DNA from: an uncultured Eubacteriales bacterium
GTDB taxonomy: Bacteria; Bacillota; Clostridia; Lachnospirales; Lachnospiraceae
Direction: 5' to 3'
DNA length: 11,075 nt
Assembly: GCA_900313765.1 (NCBI GenBank)
Contig: OMSN01000033.1
Span: 1-11,075, forward strand
Shown here: positions 6,261-11,075 of the stretch, one piece after another
Layout: every line of letters begins with the position of its first letter
Position numbering within the stretch: position 1 is the first letter of the stretch
Translations under genes and position numbers: made by a program
Notes under the pieces: model-generated
Told to the model about the DNA's origin: nothing
Seen by the model: the letters and a program-made list of their open reading frames with translations, nothing else
Databases searched by the model: none

Positions 6261-6931
6261 GCGTTCTCTCCGTTCCAGAGACATTTCCAGATCAGCGCGG
6301 CGATGATGCCGCCGATCATCGGGGCGACAATGAAGACCCACACAACGCTGAGGGACTCTCCGCCGAGCAGAAGTGCAGGACCGAAGGAGCGGGCCGGATT
6401 GACGCTGGTCCCGGTGAAATAGATGCCGAGCAGGTGAACCAGGGTCAGCGATCCGCCGATGACAAGGCCTGCCACATGGCTGTTCTGAGCCTTGGAGGTG
6501 GCGCCGAGCACTGCAAGCACGAATATGCAGGTCAGGATGACTTCGACAACGATGGATTTCATGACACTGCCGTCATACAGTCCGTTGCAGCCAAGGCCGA
6601 GTTCGGTTCCGATCAGTCCGCGCAGGACTGCAGCGCCGGCGATCGCGCCGAGGAACTGGGAGGCGACGTAGCCGATGAAATCCGTGACGGTCATGCCGCC
6701 GTTGATCAGCACGCCTACAGAGACGGCCGGGTTGATGTGGCAGCCGGAGATGTTTCCGATGGAATACGCCATTGCCACGATGACCAGACCAAAGGCAAGG
6801 GCGGTCAGGATATAGGCTCCGTTCGCCTGCGCTCCATTGCATCCTGTTACAGCCGCGACTCCGCAGGCAACCAGTACCAGGACAAAGGTACCGATAAATT
6901 CAGCTGCGAATTTCTTGATTCCTTCTGACAT
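6257..6931 (-). CDS. aqpZ: Aquaporin Z-like water channel (MIP family)
   Basis: This 224-residue membrane protein has the two half-helix NPA motifs of the major intrinsic protein family, HINPAVS (N67-P68-A69) and SVNPARS (N178-P179-A180), and six predicted transmembrane segments. The aromatic/arginine selectivity residues match those of E. coli AqpZ: F48 in LAFGL, H166 in LTLVHLL, T175, and R181 after the second NPA. A water-selective channel is therefore more likely than a glycerol facilitator, which would have a Gly and a shorter hydrophobic residue at the F and H positions. AAGGAG lies about six bases before the ATG at 6931. The gene starts 27 bases after the mutS2 stop and overlaps the HAD gene by 4 bases, so it is the middle gene of a three-gene operon. 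No separate promoter is visible in the 27-base gap. Confidence 0.94.
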   Translation of the reverse strand: MSEGIKKFAAEFIGTFVLVLVACGVAAVTGCNGAQANGAYILTALAFGLVIVAMAYSIGNISGCHINPAVSVGVLINGGMTVTDFIGYVASQFLGAIAGAAVLRGLIGTELGLGCNGLYDGSVMKSIVVEVILTCIFVLAVLGATSKAQNSHVAGLVIGGSLTLVHLLGIYFTGTSVNPARSFGPALLLGGESLSVVWVFIVAPMIGGIIAALIWKCLWNGENA

Positions 6932-6958
6932 AAAAAACTCCTTTCATTAATCCAATCC

Positions 6959-9526
6959 TTAATCTTTAAGCTTTACAATGGTTACTCCTGCATCGCCTTC
7001 TCCGAATTCCCCGAGCCGGAAGGAGGCGACCTTCTTCTGTCTGCGCAGATAATCATGGACGCCTTTGCGGAGGGCTCCGGTCCCCTTGCCATGTACGATG
7101 CGGACACTGGGAAGATGTGCCATGTAGGCGTCATCCAGATACTTGTCCAGCTCGGAGACGGCCTCGTCCACGGTCTTTCCGAGAAGATTGAGTTCCATGG
7201 ACACGGCTGCCGACTTGGACATCCGGACCTTGCCGGATCCGGTGCGGGACAGGTTCGGTGTCTGGATGGTCACTTCGTCGATCAGCTCCAGATCGTTCAC
7301 ATTTACCTTGGAGTTCAGGATGCCCATGCGCACCTGCAGGAAGCCTCGGGAGTCGGGGACTGTCATGACGGTTCCCTTCAGGTTCATCGACTTCACGAAG
7401 ACGCTGTCTCCGGGACGCAGTTTCTTAGGATCCGGTGCTTTGCGCTCCTGTCCGATCATGGAGACATCCGGATCCGGCTTGCCTTTGCCGATCTTCTTAT
7501 CCAGAGCATTCATCTGCTCACGAAGCCGGGTCCGTTCACGTTCCATCTGGCGGGCTGCATTGGCATCTGCGCCGTACTTATTGTAGTTGCGGATCGTTTC
7601 ATCCGCATAAGCTTTGGTCTCACGCAGGATCTGCGCAGCTTCCTCGCGGGCTTTGGCCAGGATCTTCTCCCTGGACTCCTCCAGATTGCGGCTCCTGCGC
7701 TCCAGTGAAGCGCGCAGGGAACGGATCTCATCCCGGTTGCGGGTCATCTCATTCTCTGCCTTTTCCATGGAGACTCTGCGGTCTTCCAGGTCAGAGATCA
7801 CATCCTCGAAGTCTTCCTCTGCATCACTCAGATGTTGTTTTGCACTCTCTATCACATCGTCCGGAAGACCGAGCTTCCTGGAGATGGCAAACGCATTGGA
7901 CTTGCCCGGAACACCGATCAGAAGACGGTAGGTGGGACGGAGCGTGGCGACGTCGAATTCACAGCATCCGTTCTCTACACCCGGAGTTGAGAGTGCGTAG
8001 ATCTTCAGCTCGGAATAATGAGTCGTTGCGACCGTGCGGATGCCTCTTTCATGAAGAGAGGAGAGGAGCGCAATGGCAAGCGCCGCGCCTTCTTCCGGAT
8101 CTGTACCGGCACCAAGCTCATCGAACAGCACCAGGGACTTCTCATCTGCTTTCTTCCAGAAGGAAACGATATTGGTCATATGGCTGGAGAAGGTACTCAG
8201 ACTCTGCTCGATCGACTGCTCATCGCCTATATCCGCGTAGACTTCCGTGAATAGGGAGAGCCTGGAATGTTCCGCGGTCGGAATGTGCAGTCCTGCCTGT
8301 CCCATGAGGGTAAGAAGTCCCACTGTCTTGAGGCTGACTGTCTTGCCGCCTGTATTCGGGCCGGAAATGATCAGCAGGTCATAGGTGTCTCCAAGACTGA
8401 TGTCAACGGGAACAACGCTTCTGCGGTCGATCAGGGGATGCCTTGCCTTGCGCAGGTCGATGATCCCGTCCTCATTGAAATCCGGCATCGTGGCGTTCAT
8501 TTTCTTCGCCAGCTGCGCGCGGGCGAAAATGAAATCCAGTGCGGTCAGCACGTCCACATCGGTGATCAGCGCCTCGCTGTCCGATGCAGCCTCTTCGCTC
8601 AGGTTTGCCAGGATCTTCTGGATCTCAGCTTTCTCATCCGCTTCCAGCTGGCGGATGTCATTGTTCAGCTTCACGATCGCCATGGGTTCGACGAACAGCG
8701 TGGAGCCGGAGGCGGACTGATCGTGGATCATGCCCGGTACCTGGGAGCGGTGCTCTGCCCGCACGGGGATGCAGTAGCGTCCGTCGCGCTGTGTGATCAG
8801 TGCATCCTGCAGATACTGTCTGGCAGATCCGTTCACGATCTGGGCAAGCTCTGTGTGAATGCGCTCCTGCAGCAGGCCGATCTGGCGCCGGATCCGGCGA
8901 AGCTCAGGGGAGGCGTCATCTGCGATCTCTTCCTCGGACAGGATGCAGCGGCGGATCTCCCGGCACAGCGAAGGCAGAGGTTCGACCCCGGCAAACAGAG
9001 ATGTGAGGGAATCTTCGAAGAGGTCCGGATCTTCCTGCGGATCTGCCGCCTTCACAGCAGCGGGCTGATTCTTCGTCCAGTGAGGAGTGATCTCCTCCTC
9101 GCGGCGCCGCTTGCCGGAATCTCTGCGCGCGCTGCCGCTCTGCGTGCTGCCTGCTGTCTGCGGTGCTGTCTGTTTTGCCGGCCGGCTCTCCCGGGAGGCT
9201 TCTGTCTTCTCATACTGGCGGGCTCTCTGGGCAGCTTCCAGCAGTTTTGCGATGTCCAGCAGCTCCGTGGTGCCCAGACTGCTTCCGATCTCCAGCCTGC
9301 GCACATCCGCCCGGATATCCCGGACGCCGGAGAAGGACAGATTCCCCTTCGCATAGATCCGGCGCAGTGCGTCCGCGGTCTCGCTCTGAGTGCGGATGAT
9401 CTCAGACAGGTCATCGGAGGGCTGCAGAGAGCGGCACAGCGCCTTGCCGGGCTGTGAAGTGGCGCACTCTGTGAGCTGCACGATGATCTTCGGATATTCC
9501 AGGACCCGCAATGCCTTTTCGTTCAT
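6959..9526 (-). CDS. mutS2: MutS2 (RqcU) family ATPase with C-terminal Smr domain
   Basis: MutS2 is a MutS-like ABC-type ATPase without the mismatch-recognition domain. In other bacteria it limits recombination, and in Bacillus subtilis it binds collided ribosomes and splits them for quality control. The 855-residue protein has an N-terminal clamp/lever region, Walker A GPNTGGKT (389-396), the stretch DIGDEQSIEQSLSTFSSHM (432-450), Walker B LVLFDELGAGTDPEEG (465-480), TTHYSELK (501-508), a long charged coiled coil (about 565-680), a KOW-like segment RPGDSVFVKSMNLKG (704-718), and an Smr domain (about 776-855) with HGKGTGALRKG (812-822). It is about 70 residues longer than B. subtilis MutS2. 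Most of the excess is a hydrophilic insertion at roughly 106-168. The usual LDLRG motif at the start of Smr reads LNLLG (779-783). An AGAAGGGA site lies upstream of the ATG at 9526. It leads the operon with the aquaporin and HAD gene, and a candidate promoter is at 9589-9617. Confidence 0.95.
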   Translation of the reverse strand: MNEKALRVLEYPKIIVQLTECATSQPGKALCRSLQPSDDLSEIIRTQSETADALRRIYAKGNLSFSGVRDIRADVRRLEIGSSLGTTELLDIAKLLEAAQRARQYEKTEASRESRPAKQTAPQTAGSTQSGSARRDSGKRRREEEITPHWTKNQPAAVKAADPQEDPDLFEDSLTSLFAGVEPLPSLCREIRRCILSEEEIADDASPELRRIRRQIGLLQERIHTELAQIVNGSARQYLQDALITQRDGRYCIPVRAEHRSQVPGMIHDQSASGSTLFVEPMAIVKLNNDIRQLEADEKAEIQKILANLSEEAASDSEALITDVDVLTALDFIFARAQLAKKMNATMPDFNEDGIIDLRKARHPLIDRRSVVPVDISLGDTYDLLIISGPNTGGKTVSLKTVGLLTLMGQAGLHIPTAEHSRLSLFTEVYADIGDEQSIEQSLSTFSSHMTNIVSFWKKADEKSLVLFDELGAGTDPEEGAALAIALLSSLHERGIRTVATTHYSELKIYALSTPGVENGCCEFDVATLRPTYRLLIGVPGKSNAFAISRKLGLPDDVIESAKQHLSDAEEDFEDVISDLEDRRVSMEKAENEMTRNRDEIRSLRASLERRSRNLEESREKILAKAREEAAQILRETKAYADETIRNYNKYGADANAARQMERERTRLREQMNALDKKIGKGKPDPDVSMIGQERKAPDPKKLRPGDSVFVKSMNLKGTVMTVPDSRGFLQVRMGILNSKVNVNDLELIDEVTIQTPNLSRTGSGKVRMSKSAAVSMELNLLGKTVDEAVSELDKYLDDAYMAHLPSVRIVHGKGTGALRKGVHDYLRRQKKVASFRLGEFGEGDAGVTIVKLKD

Positions 9527-9588
9527 AATCGTTCGCTTCCCTTCTGTTGCACAATGGCTGAAAATCTTTGGTCAAAACCCCTTCCACC

Positions 9589-9617
9589 ATCTTACAGGAA
9601 GTTTTTATTCACTGCAA
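9589..9617 (-). promoter_or_regulatory. Candidate promoter for the mutS2 operon
   Basis: On the minus strand, TTGCAG (9612-9617) is followed after exactly 17 bases by TAAGAT (9589-9594, 4 of 6 to TATAAT). This would give an untranslated leader of roughly 55 bases before the mutS2 ATG. The spacing is ideal but both hexamers are imperfect. Confidence 0.4.
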
Positions 9618-9716
9618 CTTTGCCGGAGAACGGGAGGGTTTGTGCATCTTTGACAAGTCCTGTCGGAAAATATTGCCATTTTTGCCCTTGCAGGATTGGT
9701 GTATCGGGATTATCAT

Positions 9717-9745
9717 GGGTGGGTACCACATCTTGTGGGGTGGGT
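9717..9745 (+). repeat. GGGTGGGT direct repeats around a short hairpin; possible G-quadruplex
   Basis: GGGTGGGT occurs at 9717-9724 and 9738-9745, 21 bp (about two helical turns) apart. Between them is the inverted repeat CCACA-TCT-TGTGG (9726-9738). The four G-runs could form a quadruplex with loops of 1, about 13 and 1 bases, the middle loop folding as a hairpin. The sequence overlaps the first NrdR-like box. The repeats are directly visible; any function is inference. Confidence 0.5.
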
Positions 9746-9770
9746 TCTTTATTTTTTCCAGATGTTGAGT
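9723..9770 (+). promoter_or_regulatory. Tandem NrdR-box-like operator upstream of nrdD
   Basis: NrdR is the ATP-cone repressor that controls ribonucleotide reductase genes by binding paired 16-bp boxes (consensus acaCwAtATaTwGtgt). Two matches are seen: GTACCACATCTTGTGG (9723-9738) and TTTCCAGATGTTGAGT (9755-9770). Both share the core CCA-n-AT-n-TTG-n-G and match about 10 of 16 consensus positions. Their starts are 32 bp apart, i.e. about three helical turns, which is the spacing known for NrdR operators. The second box overlaps the probable -35 of nrdD, as expected for a repressor. Individual matches are imperfect; the pairing, spacing and the downstream RNR gene make the case. Confidence 0.55.
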
Positions 9771-9791
9771 GTAACATACCGCAGAGATAAT
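9763..9791 (+). promoter_or_regulatory. Candidate nrdD promoter
   Basis: A good -10 GATAAT (9786-9791, 5 of 6) lies about 47 bases before the nrdD ATG. The -35 region is TGTTGA/TTGAGT: TTGAGT (9765-9770) gives a short 15-base spacer, while TGTTGA (9763-9768) gives 17 bases with a poorer hexamer. It overlaps the second NrdR-like box, consistent with repression control. Confidence 0.4.
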
Positions 9792-9837
9792 GCAGCTTCG
9801 GTCTGTAAGAGGACCGGGGCCGTTTGGAGGGGCCAGA

Positions 9838-11075
9838 ATGAGTATGGAGATCAAGGCAAATGTGATCAAGCGGAACGGGCAGGAAGTTCCGTTTGAGATC
9901 GAGAAGATCGCCAATGCGATCCGCAAGGCGAATGCGGAAGTCGACAGGCTTCATCAGTTAAATGAATATCAGATCGTGGCGGTCTCGGATAAGATCGCAC
10001 GTGAGATCGGGGCCATGCCGCATGCAGCAGGTGTCGAAGAGATCCAGGATATGGTAGAGAAGGGCATCATGGAGATGCGCGGCTATGAGGTTGCGCAGAA
10101 GTATGTCCGCTACCGTTACAAGAGGGAGATCGCACGCAAGTCCAACACGACGGACAACGGGATCCTGGCGCTGATCAATCAGGTCAATGAGGAAGTCAAC
10201 CAGGAGAATTCCAACAAGAATCCGGCGATCAATTCCACACAGCGTGATTACATGGCGGGCGAGGTCTCCAAAGATCTCACGCGCAGGGTGCTGCTGCCGG
10301 AAGATGTCGTCAAGGCGCATGAGGAAGGCATCATTCATTTTCATGATTCCGATTACTTCGCTCAGAAGGAGCATAACTGTGACCTGGTCAACCTCGAGGA
10401 CATGCTGCAGAACGGCACGGTGATCTCCGAGACGATGATCACCAAACCGCACAGTTTCCTGACGGCCTGCAACATTGCGACACAGATCATCGCCCAGGTC
10501 GCGTCCAACCAGTACGGCGGACAGACCTTTACGCTGGCGCACCTGTCACCCTTCGTCAATGAGAGCCGCATCCGTCTGCGCGACCAGGTTGCGGAGAACC
10601 TGAAGGACGCGGGGCTGGATGCCACGCAGGAACAGATCAACTGCATCGCGGAGGAGCGCCTGAAGAAGGAGATCACCTCCGGCGTACAGACGATCCAGTA
10701 TCAGCTGATCACGCTGATGACCTGCAACGGACAGGCGCCGTTTGTATCCATGACCATGTATCTGGATGAGGTTCCGGAAGGGCCTCAGAGAAAAGATCTG
10801 GCGATGGTGATCGAGGAGGTCCTGAACCAGAGGATCAAGGGAACCCAGAACGAGAAGGGCGTGTGGATCACACCTGCCTTCCCGAAACTTCTGTATGTTC
10901 TGGATGAGAACAATGTTACTCCGGAGTCTCCTTATTATTATCTTACGGAACTGGCTGCGAGATGTACGGCCAAGCGTATGGTGCCGGATTACATCTCCGC
11001 GAAGAAGATGAAGGAACTGAAGGGTGATGTCTATCCCTGCATGGGATGCCGCTCCTTCCTGACCCCGGACCGCAG
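9838..11075 (+). CDS. nrdD: Anaerobic ribonucleoside-triphosphate reductase, class III (3' end missing)
   Basis: NrdD is the glycyl-radical enzyme that reduces ribonucleotides to deoxyribonucleotides for DNA synthesis without oxygen. It needs the radical SAM activase NrdG, whose gene is not in the window. The visible 412 residues begin with an ATP-cone allosteric domain (about 4-98; VIKRNGQEVPFEIEKIANAI and a downstream EIQDMVEKGIM segment), which senses ATP/dATP. The catalytic domain follows, with INSTQRDYMAGE (131-142), HFHDSDYF (167-174), and C181 in HNCDL, corresponding to the first active-site cysteine of phage T4 NrdD. C404 in CMGCRSFL corresponds to the second. The zinc site and the C-terminal glycyl-radical motif would lie beyond the right edge. 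The start at 9838 is set by GGAGG seven bases upstream; a second in-frame ATG at 9844 is too distant. Transcription is divergent from mutS2, with NrdR-like boxes at the promoter. Confidence 0.96.
   Translation, partial: MSMEIKANVIKRNGQEVPFEIEKIANAIRKANAEVDRLHQLNEYQIVAVSDKIAREIGAMPHAAGVEEIQDMVEKGIMEMRGYEVAQKYVRYRYKREIARKSNTTDNGILALINQVNEEVNQENSNKNPAINSTQRDYMAGEVSKDLTRRVLLPEDVVKAHEEGIIHFHDSDYFAQKEHNCDLVNLEDMLQNGTVISETMITKPHSFLTACNIATQIIAQVASNQYGGQTFTLAHLSPFVNESRIRLRDQVAENLKDAGLDATQEQINCIAEERLKKEITSGVQTIQYQLITLMTCNGQAPFVSMTMYLDEVPEGPQRKDLAMVIEEVLNQRIKGTQNEKGVWITPAFPKLLYVLDENNVTPESPYYYLTELAARCTAKRMVPDYISAKKMKELKGDVYPCMGCRSFLTPDR

Larger units (their letters stand above)
9527..9837. other. Intergenic region between divergent mutS2 and nrdD
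   Basis: This 311-base stretch separates two divergent genes. It holds the candidate mutS2 promoter (minus strand), two NrdR-like boxes, a G-rich repeat and the candidate nrdD promoter. A perfect -35 hexamer TTGACA is present on the plus strand at 9650-9655, but no convincing -10 follows at proper spacing. Short open frames of up to about 80 codons cross the region on both strands, but none has a good ribosome binding site or recognisable protein character. No tRNA or recognisable riboswitch is seen. Confidence 0.7.

Noticed and set aside
6261..6341. Upstream extension of the HAD hydrolase to an ATG at 6341
   Set aside because: The added 27 residues are Arg/His-rich and antisense-free but overlap the aquaporin coding end in another frame; the ATG at 6260 has a good GGAGAG site and starts right at motif I.
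8267..9457. Long open frame (396 codons) on the plus strand opposite mutS2
   Set aside because: It is antisense to a clear MutS2 protein, has a Cys/His/Asp-rich, Gln-rich composition typical of antisense translation of G+C-biased third positions, and shows no family motif.
9680..9760. Attenuator or riboswitch upstream of nrdD (hairpin CCACA-TCT-TGTGG followed by a T-rich run)
   Set aside because: The stem is only 5 bp and the T-rich run begins well downstream of it; it also lies upstream of the best -10, so it would not be transcribed. An operator explanation fits better.
9554..9790. Small plus-strand frames (66-78 codons) between mutS2 and nrdD
   Set aside because: They cross candidate promoters and operators, have poor ribosome binding sites, and their Cys/Trp/Pro-rich products look random.

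Overview
The window looks like a chromosomal segment of an anaerobic, low-G+C-lineage Gram-positive bacterium (Bacillota, most likely class Clostridia and perhaps Lachnospiraceae-like), although base composition here is moderately G+C-rich. The reasons are a mutS2/rqcU-type gene with a C-terminal Smr domain, an oxygen-sensitive class III ribonucleotide reductase (nrdD), a KamA-family radical SAM enzyme, strong GGAGG-type ribosome binding sites and sigma-A-like promoters. There are no rRNA or tRNA genes, insertion sequences, phage genes or CRISPR arrays. Genus-level assignment is inference.

Layout from left to right. (1) Positions 1-3450 on the minus strand form a probable three-gene operon, read from right to left: a COG2159-type amidohydrolase, a class I/II PLP aminotransferase of the KAT/MtnE/YbdL type, and a MATE-family efflux transporter that runs off the left edge. 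Gaps are 29 and 19 bases. A good extended -10 promoter lies upstream at 3496-3524. (2) Divergent to it, a small plus-strand alpha/beta hydrolase-like gene (3638-4198) is followed by an AT-rich intergenic region with a promoter, a perfect 10-bp palindrome and 9-bp direct repeats. (3) Then comes a KamA-like radical SAM gene (4425-5516). It keeps the iron-sulphur cysteines and the PLP lysine but has lost substrate-recognition positions of true lysine 2,3-aminomutase. It ends at a strong hairpin terminator. (4) Converging on that terminator is a minus-strand operon, mutS2 - aqpZ-like aquaporin - HAD hydrolase (9526 down to 5559). The aquaporin stop overlaps the HAD start (ATGA). (5) Divergent from mutS2, nrdD starts at 9838 and runs off the right edge. 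Its upstream region holds two NrdR-box-like sites 32 bp apart, overlapping the likely promoter.

Functionally most of this is ordinary: dNTP synthesis under anaerobiosis, MutS2 (recombination control and/or collided-ribosome rescue), water transport, small-molecule phosphatase and transport functions. The least ordinary elements are the KamA variant of unknown substrate, the long charged insertion in the MutS2 N-terminal region, the cis-regulatory architecture before nrdD and before the KamA-like gene, and the metabolic but unassigned amidohydrolase-aminotransferase-MATE operon. I do not see convincing evidence for a wholly new multi-gene system.
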